A DNA stretch of 64,000 nucleotides from assembly GCF_006442965.1 (NCBI RefSeq), contig NZ_VFWX01000005.1:62001-126000 (forward strand), given 5' to 3'. Under the pieces are notes generated by a model, which did no database searches, was not told where the DNA came from, and was given only the letters and a program-made list of their open reading frames with translations. Position 1 is the first letter of the stretch. Each line of letters starts with the position of its first letter. The stretch comes from Mesorhizobium sp. CU3. Its GTDB lineage: Bacteria > Pseudomonadota > Alphaproteobacteria > Rhizobiales > Rhizobiaceae. The translations under genes were made by a program, and so were the position numbers. This document shows, in pieces, positions 36,492-43,650 of this stretch.

Positions 36492-37931
36492 TCATTTGTT
36501 CGATTGATTTTCGGCCAGCGCCGCGTTGAGCCGCAGCAGGGCGAGCGATGGGGATGCGGGCGACAAGCCGGCGGCGACGACGTCGCCGATCAGTTTTTCC
36601 GCCGTCGCCGCCGTGGCGAGAAAGCCAATGGCCTCGAGATACTGCTCGGCGCTTCGTTTCGTGACGTCGTTGTCACCCGAGACTGCGGACCGCAGCGCCG
36701 AAAGCGTCTTGCCGTTTGTGAGGTCGCCCCATTCCAGCCAGCCTGCTTCCGCGCCTTCGACCAGGTTGAGCGCGTGCAGATTTTGTGCGTCTTTCAGGAT
36801 CTGTGTGATCACGACGCGCTTCCAGCCAATGTCCAAACGCAACATGAGCTGCAGGACGAGAAGCGTATGCTTGCCGCCTTCGGCGACAAGTATATCCGCC
36901 AAACGGGCCACTGCCGCATCGCTGCCGGACACCGAGACCATTAAAACGAGAAAACGATCGGCATTGTCATCGACGCCGAACTGCCATGCGCCGATGAAAT
37001 CGGGCTCTGTCTTGCCGAAATGGGCAGTGAGGTCGCCGAAGTAGCAGGATGCGAACAAGTCCGCGCGACGGGCTTGTTGCGCAGGCGACTTAAGCTTTAT
37101 CGGCGCATAGGTGGTGCGGCGGCGGATGAAGCCGGATTTGCCTTCCTCGATGAAAGCGGCAAGCTCGGCTATAGGGTCTTCCGATCCGCCGCCAGCCGGA
37201 TTGCCGTGTTCCCCCAGTCTTGCCAGCAGCCGGCCGGCCATTTCGCGCACCTTGCCCGAGCGATCGGCGGACAGGCTCTTCAGGAACGGAACGTCTTCGG
37301 CACCCAGGCCGAAGCGCAAGAGTTCGATGAGCGCAAGCCTGACCTCCGCCGGCTCGCTTGCTCCCTTGGTCTCGATCAACGTCCGCGCCAGCGCGGGCGT
37401 GGTGCGCCGCAACTCGACCAAAGCAGTGCGGCGCGCGGCTGGATAGAAATCATCCCAGCTTTCCGCCGTCAGATGCTCGCGGCGGGACTGTTTGTCACCA
37501 TCCGCGCCTGCCTGCCAGTCGACCCAGGGAGCGTAGACTTCCGGACTTTCCTGAGATGACGCGGCGGGCATCCAATCCATCGGATGCAGCACGAAGCCAC
37601 GGCTGGCGACGAGCGCGGCCACACGGGTCTTGAGCCTTGCATCGGCGGCATATTTCAATGCAGCCCGCAGCAACGGCCGCAACCGTTCGGGGAGCGTCGG
37701 CAAGGCCAGAACCGGCAGTGGCGGACGGCGTTTCAAGGTTTTCGGCGCCACCGGCCGAAGCGCGACGTCGAGCGCCTGCGCGGCGATGGCCAGCAACCGC
37801 CGCTCCTGCTCGTCTGGGCTGGAAGCAGTTGCAACTTCCTTCCACTCGGCGGGGGCCAATTCGAATGCGGTGCCGCCAGAAATCCAGCCGTCGCGCAGTC
37901 GTGCCAGTCCTGCCTGGTCGAGCTCGTTCAT
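36492..37931 (-). CDS. DUF5691 family protein
   Basis: A 479-residue protein of the DUF5691 family, function unknown. It looks soluble and mostly helical, with HEAT-like stretches (LRPLLRAALKYAADARLKTRVAALVASRGFVLHPMDWMP; LIELLRFGLGAEDVPFLKSLSADRSGKVREMAGRLLARLGE). The family co-occurs with SWIM, MoxR, DUF5682 and VWA genes, as here. The ATG overlaps the stop of the SWIM gene by 4 bases (ATGA), so the two are translationally coupled. Scaffold or substrate-recognition roles are conceivable, but nothing in the sequence proves either. Confidence 0.8.
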   Translation of the reverse strand: MNELDQAGLARLRDGWISGGTAFELAPAEWKEVATASSPDEQERRLLAIAAQALDVALRPVAPKTLKRRPPLPVLALPTLPERLRPLLRAALKYAADARLKTRVAALVASRGFVLHPMDWMPAASSQESPEVYAPWVDWQAGADGDKQSRREHLTAESWDDFYPAARRTALVELRRTTPALARTLIETKGASEPAEVRLALIELLRFGLGAEDVPFLKSLSADRSGKVREMAGRLLARLGEHGNPAGGGSEDPIAELAAFIEEGKSGFIRRRTTYAPIKLKSPAQQARRADLFASCYFGDLTAHFGKTEPDFIGAWQFGVDDNADRFLVLMVSVSGSDAAVARLADILVAEGGKHTLLVLQLMLRLDIGWKRVVITQILKDAQNLHALNLVEGAEAGWLEWGDLTNGKTLSALRSAVSGDNDVTKRSAEQYLEAIGFLATAATAEKLIGDVVAAGLSPASPSLALLRLNAALAENQSNK

Positions 37932-39223
37932 GACAGATCGAGCCTCCCCATGTTGCTCTGCGACGCCAGAAGCTCCAGCCTGGCGCCGTTCCAGAGCGCA
38001 GCCGTCGCCGTGAGATCGAGGCCGAGCAAGGTCTGATCGACGGAGCCCGCGACCGGCAGGGCAATGCCATGCGGATCGCTCACCGCCTGCCACCAGGCGC
38101 CATCCTTATCGTCCAGCGCGATCGCGCCGGCCGGCAGGATGATCGGGCAATCGGACAGCCACGGCGCGCCGTCCTGGAATGCCGCATAGGCCGCCAGGGG
38201 ATCCCCGTCGGCTTCAGGGACGAAAGCCGGCCACGCGCCGGAGCGCCGCCCCGCCGATGCCGGGAAGAAATCGAGCAGCAGCGCAAAGCGCGGTGTCGGG
38301 CTCTTCAGGTCGAGCAACCAGGTGGCGTGGCTGACGAGGCCCTCGCGCCGGGTCTCGATCTTCTCGCCCAGCACCTCCCAGTCGCTCTCGACCTGGACCG
38401 CATCCGGGTTGGCGAGGATCTGGTCGCGCGTCTCCGACGTCGAGACCAGGCGCTTCAGCTCGGCATCGTCAGGCGCGGCGCGCCAAGCCTTGGCGAGCAG
38501 CACCAGCTTGCCGAGCTCGCGGATCGCCGCGTCCGGCCGCTCCTCGCCGCGCAGCGCCATCAGTCTTGCCGGCAACTCGTCGATGCGCCCGGCGAGCGCC
38601 GTCGCCTTGAGGTCGACAAGACGTGCGGCGATGCGGCGGCAGCGTTCGCTGCAGGCGTCGACGAACCCGGCAAGGCCGAGCCGAAGCTGATCGGCAATCC
38701 ATTGATCCAGTTCATCAAGCGCGGCCGAAACGGCGCTGCGCGTGTCCTCCGCCCGCTTGCGCTGCGCCGCCTCGCGGCGCTCCACGGCGGCGGCGTCCTC
38801 GACGGGAGCGATTTCTTCCGGCCGCGACGCCTCGTCGATGCTCTTGCCTTCCGCGCGTGCCGGCGCTTGAGCCGGCGGCTGCCCGGGCTTGCGGCGCCGG
38901 CCGAGCCAGTCGTTCACCCAATCGGGCGTCTGGTCGACGCGCGTGAAGCTGGCCTCAGCCGTGGCGCCGATCCAGGCCAGCGCCAGTATGTGCTTGCACG
39001 GGAATTTTCGCGACGGGCAGGTGCATTTATAGCCGTGATCGGACGTATCGAAGGCGACGCGATAAGGGTTGGAGCCGGAACCCTGGCATTCGCCCCATAT
39101 CAGCGGCAGTTGCGCATGCGATTCCAGGCGAGGCCAGTTCGAGCGCTTGGTCAGCTTCGCAGCAGCGCCAAGCGAGGCCTGGTCAGGGGCCAAAGCCTCG
39201 ATCGTCTTCAAATCCAGCTGCAA
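37928..39223 (-). CDS. SWIM zinc-finger protein
   Basis: A 431-residue protein with a SWIM zinc finger CTCPSRKFPCKH at residues 67-78 (Cys67, Cys69, Cys76, His78), a fold that binds nucleic acid or protein. It is followed by an acidic/alanine-rich linker (120-165) and a long helical domain without recognised family. The start is a TTG with GGGGGG just upstream; the product then begins MQLDLKTIEALAPDQASLGAA, typical of this SWIM subgroup. It is the first gene of the five-gene cassette, so the cassette promoter should lie in 39224-39352. Confidence 0.85.
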   Translation of the reverse strand: MQLDLKTIEALAPDQASLGAAAKLTKRSNWPRLESHAQLPLIWGECQGSGSNPYRVAFDTSDHGYKCTCPSRKFPCKHILALAWIGATAEASFTRVDQTPDWVNDWLGRRRKPGQPPAQAPARAEGKSIDEASRPEEIAPVEDAAAVERREAAQRKRAEDTRSAVSAALDELDQWIADQLRLGLAGFVDACSERCRRIAARLVDLKATALAGRIDELPARLMALRGEERPDAAIRELGKLVLLAKAWRAAPDDAELKRLVSTSETRDQILANPDAVQVESDWEVLGEKIETRREGLVSHATWLLDLKSPTPRFALLLDFFPASAGRRSGAWPAFVPEADGDPLAAYAAFQDGAPWLSDCPIILPAGAIALDDKDGAWWQAVSDPHGIALPVAGSVDQTLLGLDLTATAALWNGARLELLASQSNMGRLDLS

Positions 39224-39352
39224 GCCGCCCCCCGTGACTCAAAGCAAACACCTCGCCACAGCATAGATAACTGTCTGTCGCGGATTGTTGTAGCTCGGAA
39301 TCTTCGAGGCGGAGAGATGGTTGATGCCTCGTTGCCGGACAGCCCAGCCCGG

Positions 39353-40126
39353 TCACACCGCCCTGTTCTGCGTCGGCGCGCGGCCGCCGCCGTCGGCGAC
39401 CAGAACCGCGCCGGTGACGAAGGACGCTTCGTCGGAGGCGAGGAACAGGCAGCAATTGGCGATCTCTGCGGGATCGGCGATGCGGCGCAGCGCGATGCGG
39501 CCGGTCAGCGCTGCGAACTCCTCTTCGGGCGTCGTGCCGTTGGCGGCTGCCGCCACTTCCATCTCGTAGACGCTCATCGGCGTGCGCACCCAGCCGGGCG
39601 CCACCGCGTTGGCGCGGATGCCGTCCGGGCCGTGCGCGAAGGCGAGCGAGCGCGTGTAGGAGACGAGCGCTGCCTTGCTCGCCGAATAGGCGGCGTTTTG
39701 GGCGCTGGCGTTGAAGGCGCCGACCGAGGCGATGTTGACGATCGCGCCGCCGCGTTCTTTCAACAGCGGCAGTGCTGCGCGGCAGACCATCATCGAGCCG
39801 GTGACGTTGACGGCGAAACTCTTCGCCCAGGTCTCGTCGCTCAGCGTCTCCGGCTCGTCGAGGATCATGACGCCGGCGGCGTTGACGACGATGTCGAGAC
39901 GGCCGGCGCATGCATCGATGGCGCGGGCAATGTCGGAAGCGTTGGTGATGTCGCTATGCACGGCGATGCCGCCGCTGGCGTTGGCCGCCTCGTCCAGCAC
40001 CTCGCCGCCATGGCCGAAGGCGACGACTTTGGCGCCGTGGCGGCCGAAGAGTTCTGCCGTGGCGCGGCCCATGCCGGTGGCAGCACCCGTGATCAGCGCC
40101 GTGCGGCCTTCCAGGCGGCGGCTCAT
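39353..40126 (-). CDS. Short-chain dehydrogenase/reductase
   Basis: A 257-residue classical SDR, NAD(P)-dependent, acting on an unknown alcohol or ketone. Cofactor motif LITGAATGMGRATAE near the N-terminus, NNAG-type motif as VNAAGVM, catalytic serine in NIASVG and YSASK (YxxxK) at about 147-151; the C-terminal GAVLVADGGG is usual. Its ATG overlaps the stop of the neighbouring SDR gene by 4 bases. It is third in the aminotransferase-SDR-SDR operon, which suggests a deamination followed by two redox steps on one substrate. Confidence 0.88.
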   Translation of the reverse strand: MSRRLEGRTALITGAATGMGRATAELFGRHGAKVVAFGHGGEVLDEAANASGGIAVHSDITNASDIARAIDACAGRLDIVVNAAGVMILDEPETLSDETWAKSFAVNVTGSMMVCRAALPLLKERGGAIVNIASVGAFNASAQNAAYSASKAALVSYTRSLAFAHGPDGIRANAVAPGWVRTPMSVYEMEVAAAANGTTPEEEFAALTGRIALRRIADPAEIANCCLFLASDEASFVTGAVLVADGGGRAPTQNRAV

Positions 40127-40920
40127 GCGAGCCCCCAATGCCGCTCGACGGCATAGCCGGTCTCCGGCAGGGTCGAGCCGCCGTCGACGACGATGGTCTG
40201 GCCTGTCGTGTATTTGGCCTGCTCGGAGGCAAGGTATAGCATGGCATAGGCGATGTCGTCGGCCTCGCCGAGACGGCCCATCGGGATGAACTGACCGAGC
40301 CTTCCCGCCACCTCCGGCCTGCTCATCGTCCCCCTGCCCGGCTTGGCGATGAAGCCGGGCTCGACGCCGTTGACGGTGATGCCGTCGCGCGCGAACTCGA
40401 AGGCCGCACCCCGGATGAAGGCGTTGACGCCAGCCTTGGCCGCCGAATAATGCGCGCCGCCGGCCATGGCAACGCGCGCCGAGACCGACGAGGTGACGAG
40501 GATGCGGCCGAAGCCGTTCTTGCGCATCGCCGGTGCGGCTGCCTGCGCCAGCCAGAAGCAGGCTTTGAGATTCAGCGCCAGCGCTTCCTCGAGCTTGTCC
40601 TCGTCGAGTTCCTCGACCGAGGCCCAAGGGCAGCCGCCGGCATTGTGGACGACGATGTCGAGCCGGCCGGCCTCGCGCGCGACATCGCCGACGAGTTGAT
40701 GCAGAGCTGCGCGGTCGAGCCCGGCAAGCGCGACCGCGCGGGCAGACAAACCCCGCGCCGAAAGATCAGTCGCCAGCACCTCGGCGACATCAAGCGTCCG
40801 GTTGGCGATCACCACCGAGGCGCCGGCCTCGGCGAGGCGCGTGACGATGGCGGCGCCGATGCCGCGGCCGCCGCCGGTCACCAGCGCCACTTTGTCCGTG
40901 AGGTCGAACGGCTTCGCCAT
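40123..40920 (-). CDS. Short-chain dehydrogenase/reductase
   Basis: A 265-residue classical SDR. TGGGRGIGAA is the cofactor motif, HNAGG the NNAG equivalent, and SSVSARVAMAGGAHYSAAK contains the catalytic serine and the YxxxK pair. It is second in the operon, 2 bases after the aminotransferase stop, and overlaps the next SDR by 4 bases. Only distantly similar to that neighbour, so not a recent tandem duplication. Substrate unknown. Confidence 0.88.
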   Translation of the reverse strand: MAKPFDLTDKVALVTGGGRGIGAAIVTRLAEAGASVVIANRTLDVAEVLATDLSARGLSARAVALAGLDRAALHQLVGDVAREAGRLDIVVHNAGGCPWASVEELDEDKLEEALALNLKACFWLAQAAAPAMRKNGFGRILVTSSVSARVAMAGGAHYSAAKAGVNAFIRGAAFEFARDGITVNGVEPGFIAKPGRGTMSRPEVAGRLGQFIPMGRLGEADDIAYAMLYLASEQAKYTTGQTIVVDGGSTLPETGYAVERHWGLA

Positions 40921-40922
40921 CG

Positions 40923-42314
40923 TCAGACGACGCCCGCGCCGCGGACGAGATCGACGAAGCGGCCGAAGACCTCCGTATGGCGGTCGACATCGGCCGGCAA
41001 GGTCGCCGGGCACATCAGGAACATGGTGTGGAACGGCGTCACCAATATGCCTTCGTTCATGTAGAAGGCGTGCAGCAGCGTCTCGAGGTCGCCGCGGCGG
41101 CCGGCGATGACGTCGGCGCCGCTGCGGGGCGGCTCGGGCATGAACATGATCTCGGCGCGGGCGCCGACCTGCGTGACGTGCCAGGGCAATTCGTTGGCGT
41201 GGATGATGCCCCAGGCAGCGTCGGCAAGCCGCGACGCATTGGCGATCATCACTTCGAAATTGGCCGGCGTCAGCACCTCCTCCAGCACCGCGCGCATGGT
41301 GGCGACGGTCAGCGCGTTGCCTGCCAGGGTGCCGCCGATGCCGAGATGCGCCGACTGGCGCACGCGCGGATTGACCATCGGCACGATTGCCCACAGCCGC
41401 TCGGCGATCGCCTGCGAGACGCCGAAGATGCCGGCCGGAATGCCGCCGGCGATGGCCTTGCCGGCGACGAGGATATCCGGCTCCAGGCCATGCAGCGCAG
41501 TGTAGCCGCCGGGGCCGCTGGAGATGGTGTGCGTCTCGTCGATGATCAGCACCGTACCGGTGCGACGCGTGATCTCGCGCAACGCTCGATGAAACCCGTC
41601 GGCGACGGGGATCATGCCGAAATTGGTCATCAGCGGCTCGGTCAGCACGCAGGCGACGTCGCCATGCGACAACGCTTCTTCCAACGCGGCGACGTCGTTG
41701 AATTCGACCACCCTGGAGACCGCTGAATGATTGACGCCGTTGGGATGGATCATGTTGCGCAGGCCGACGCGCCCGTCGCGGATCTCGACATGCGCCTCCT
41801 CGACGCCGCCATGGTAGCAGCCCGAGAAGACCAGAACCTTGTTGCGACCGGTGATCATGCGGGCGATGCGGATGGCGCCACGGTTGGCGTCGGTGGCCGA
41901 TGTCGTCAGCGTCCAGTAGGGCAGGCCGAAGCGGCGCTCCAGCTCGGCGCCGACCCAGAGGCTGTCCTCAGTAGGCAGCATCATGGTCGTGCCGTTCTGT
42001 AGTTGATGGAGTGCCGCCCGCGTCACCGCCTCCGGCGCGTGCCCGCACATGCCGCCGGTGTCGCCGAGCGCGAAGTCGACATAGTCGTGGCCGTCGATGT
42101 CGGCGATATGGGCGCCGCGCGCGGAAGACGCATAGACCGGGAAGCCGCCGGCCCAGCGCCGCATCCAGTGCGAGGGGCCGCCATAGAGGAAATGCTTCTT
42201 GCCTTCCTTCCAGGCCGCGGCCGAGCGCGGGTGCATTTCGAGGAACCGCGCCTGCTCGCGGTCGAGTAGGCCTTCGATCGTGGTGGAATGCAAATCGTTG
42301 TTGCTGGCAGCCAT
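40923..42314 (-). CDS. Class III PLP-dependent aminotransferase (glutamate-1-semialdehyde aminomutase-like)
   Basis: A 463-residue fold-type I enzyme. The PLP lysine lies in DILVAGKAIAGGIPAGIFG, the preceding aspartate in LIIDETHTISSGPGG, and the cofactor phosphate loop in TTSATDANRGAIRIARMITGRNKVLVFSGCYHG. The closest recognisable relatives are HemL-like and omega aminotransferases, but being in an operon with two SDRs and opposite an IclR regulator points to amino-acid or amine catabolism rather than tetrapyrrole synthesis. The ATG chosen gives MAASNNDLHSTT; GGGAGAG lies 13 bases upstream. Frame extension upstream would run through the operator region. Confidence 0.88.
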   Translation of the reverse strand: MAASNNDLHSTTIEGLLDREQARFLEMHPRSAAAWKEGKKHFLYGGPSHWMRRWAGGFPVYASSARGAHIADIDGHDYVDFALGDTGGMCGHAPEAVTRAALHQLQNGTTMMLPTEDSLWVGAELERRFGLPYWTLTTSATDANRGAIRIARMITGRNKVLVFSGCYHGGVEEAHVEIRDGRVGLRNMIHPNGVNHSAVSRVVEFNDVAALEEALSHGDVACVLTEPLMTNFGMIPVADGFHRALREITRRTGTVLIIDETHTISSGPGGYTALHGLEPDILVAGKAIAGGIPAGIFGVSQAIAERLWAIVPMVNPRVRQSAHLGIGGTLAGNALTVATMRAVLEEVLTPANFEVMIANASRLADAAWGIIHANELPWHVTQVGARAEIMFMPEPPRSGADVIAGRRGDLETLLHAFYMNEGILVTPFHTMFLMCPATLPADVDRHTEVFGRFVDLVRGAGVV

Positions 42315-42372
42315 CACGGCGCTGAGCTCTCCCTGGCAGACAAATTTTCTGGGCACGAACTTGTTCGCAAAT

Positions 42373-42391
42373 CGGTTCACTATTTGAACCG
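42373..42391. promoter_or_regulatory. Palindromic operator between aminotransferase and iclR genes
   Basis: CGGTTCACTATTTGAACCG: perfect 7-bp arms with a 5-base spacer, central in the divergent 162-bp gap. Such GGTTCA/TGAACC half sites are plausible for the adjacent IclR-family regulator, which commonly represses itself and the divergent operon. An AT-rich stretch with TTATAG follows at 42404 and could contain a -10 box. Confidence 0.6.
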
Positions 42392-42476
42392 TCGTTTTGT
42401 ATGTTATAGGCACACTGACGACTGGAGCGACCATTGTCAAGTTAATTCACATGCGAAGTATCTCGGAGAATGCATC

Positions 42477-43223
42477 ATGAGCACGGTGGGCAAAGCGGTG
42501 TCGCTGCTGGAGTTGTTTACGCTTCACGAGCCGGAGATCGGGCTGTCCGACCTCGCCCGCCGCGCTGGGCTCGACAAGGCGACCACAAGGCGCCTTTTGA
42601 TGGCGCTTGGCGACCATCGGCTGATCGAACAGGAGCCCCGGAGCCGGCGCTACCGGCTGGGCGCCGGCCTGTCGCGGCTCGCTCGCATCCGCGACGCGCA
42701 TTTCCCTTTCGTGCGGCTCGCCGCGCCGGTCATCCGCGAACTGTCGCAAGAAACCGGCGAGACCGTGCATCTGTCGGAGTTCAGCGCCGGCGCGCTGCTC
42801 ACCGTCCATGTCGAGCTGTCGACCCGGGCCAATCGCGTCAATGTCGATGTCGGCCAGGTGCTGCCGCTGCACGGCACGGCGTCGGGCATCGCCTTCCTCG
42901 CCGCCTCGCGCCTGGAAGCGGTCAACGCCTATCTCGAAAGGCCGCTGCAGGCTTTCACCTCTTTCACGGCGACACAGCCCGACGACCTGGTGAAAGCCAT
43001 CGCGCTTGCCGCGTCACACGGCTATTCGCGCAGTTCCCAGGGCTACGAAGAAGGCGTGCACAGTATCGGCGCGGCGATCCTCGGTGCCGACGGCCAGCCG
43101 ATCGGCACGCTGGCGATCGCCTCGCCCGTCTCGCGCGTTGACGACACGGTCGCGGCCAGCCAGGGCGAGGCTGCCGTAAGAGCGGCAAGGCTGATCTCGG
43201 CGCGGCTGACCGGCGAGGCATGA
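42477..43223 (+). CDS. IclR-family transcriptional regulator
   Basis: A 248-residue IclR protein. The N-terminal winged helix is GKAVSLLELFTLHEPEIGLSDLARRAGLDKATTRRLLMALGDHRLIEQ (residues 5-55). The C-terminal effector domain has GETVHLSEFSAGALLTVHVELS, LPLHGTASGIAFLA and GYSRSSQGYEEGVHSIGAAILGADGQPIGTLAIASP. Effectors of the family are small carboxylic acids or aromatic compounds. GGAG is 9 bases before the ATG. It is divergent from the aminotransferase-SDR-SDR operon and almost certainly regulates it. Confidence 0.92.
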   Translation: MSTVGKAVSLLELFTLHEPEIGLSDLARRAGLDKATTRRLLMALGDHRLIEQEPRSRRYRLGAGLSRLARIRDAHFPFVRLAAPVIRELSQETGETVHLSEFSAGALLTVHVELSTRANRVNVDVGQVLPLHGTASGIAFLAASRLEAVNAYLERPLQAFTSFTATQPDDLVKAIALAASHGYSRSSQGYEEGVHSIGAAILGADGQPIGTLAIASPVSRVDDTVAASQGEAAVRAARLISARLTGEA

Positions 43224-43289
43224 GGCGTGTTCAGCGTCGTAAGCTTCTAGCCCCTAATTCTCGTCAGTTTCAGCCTACCGATCCGAGGT

Positions 43290-43360
43290 GTGAACAGTGT
43301 TCACTTTTCTCTTGAACATCGTTCAAAATGTGCTATGGTGCACTTATGAACATCGTTCAA
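43290..43360 (+). promoter_or_regulatory. Three operator-like repeats upstream of the acyltransferase/synthetase gene
   Basis: GTGAACAGTGTTCAC (43290-43304), TTGAACATCGTTCAA (43312-43326) and ATGAACATCGTTCAA (43346-43360) share TGAACannGTTCA. They lie in the 427-bp gap before the MFS-PlsC-synthetase gene and probably flank its promoter. Tandem sites of this type usually bind a TetR-like dimer; the regulator is not identified in the window. Confidence 0.65.
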
Positions 43361-43429
43361 GAGAATGTATCCGGTCTGCAACAAGCTCGCGACGATGCAG
43401 CCTAAGCCTGAAACGAAAGGATCATATCG

Positions 43430-43561
43430 ATGCTCACCGACAGCCCTGCCCGCCATTGTTCGATCGCCCGGACAAGCTGGAAACCTATCTCCGGCACCAG
43501 ATTCGAGGCGCTGAGGACAAGAAGCAAGTGGATTGGAATGAACCGCAACAGCGAACTTTAA
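43430..43561 (+). CDS. Possible 43-residue ORF
   Basis: The ATG is preceded by AAAGGA with a 9-base spacer and lies downstream of the three operator repeats, so it may be translated as a leader. The product (MLTDSPARHCSIARTSWKPI..., ending NRNSEL) is basic and not recognised. In the overlapping +1 frame a longer open stretch also exists. Otherwise this gap (43224-43650) shows only the operators. Confidence 0.25.
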   Translation: MLTDSPARHCSIARTSWKPISGTRFEALRTRSKWIGMNRNSEL

Positions 43562-43650
43562 CCCCTTCCCGCTAAAACGAGGCTCAAACCGAGCAAGTCG
43601 CCGCTCAGTCCAATCGGATTGCCAGCCGGCCTTGCCCAATGGAAATTGCC

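Noticed and set aside
38069..40156. A 695-codon plus-strand frame across the SWIM and SDR genes
   Set aside because: It runs antisense through two recognisable proteins and has arginine-rich low-complexity composition. The same reasoning excludes the long antisense frames at 787-2673, 4184-5665, 6008-7711, 14794-16803, 18036-19901 and 45361-47082.
39353..40627. A longer 424-codon version of the first SDR
   Set aside because: The extra N-terminal 167 codons are an out-of-frame translation of the neighbouring SDR; the normal SDR start is the ATG that overlaps its stop.
40923..42314. Glutamate-1-semialdehyde aminomutase (hemL)
   Set aside because: The protein is class III and HemL-like, but operon context with two SDRs and an IclR regulator, and a longer length, favour an amino-compound aminotransferase.
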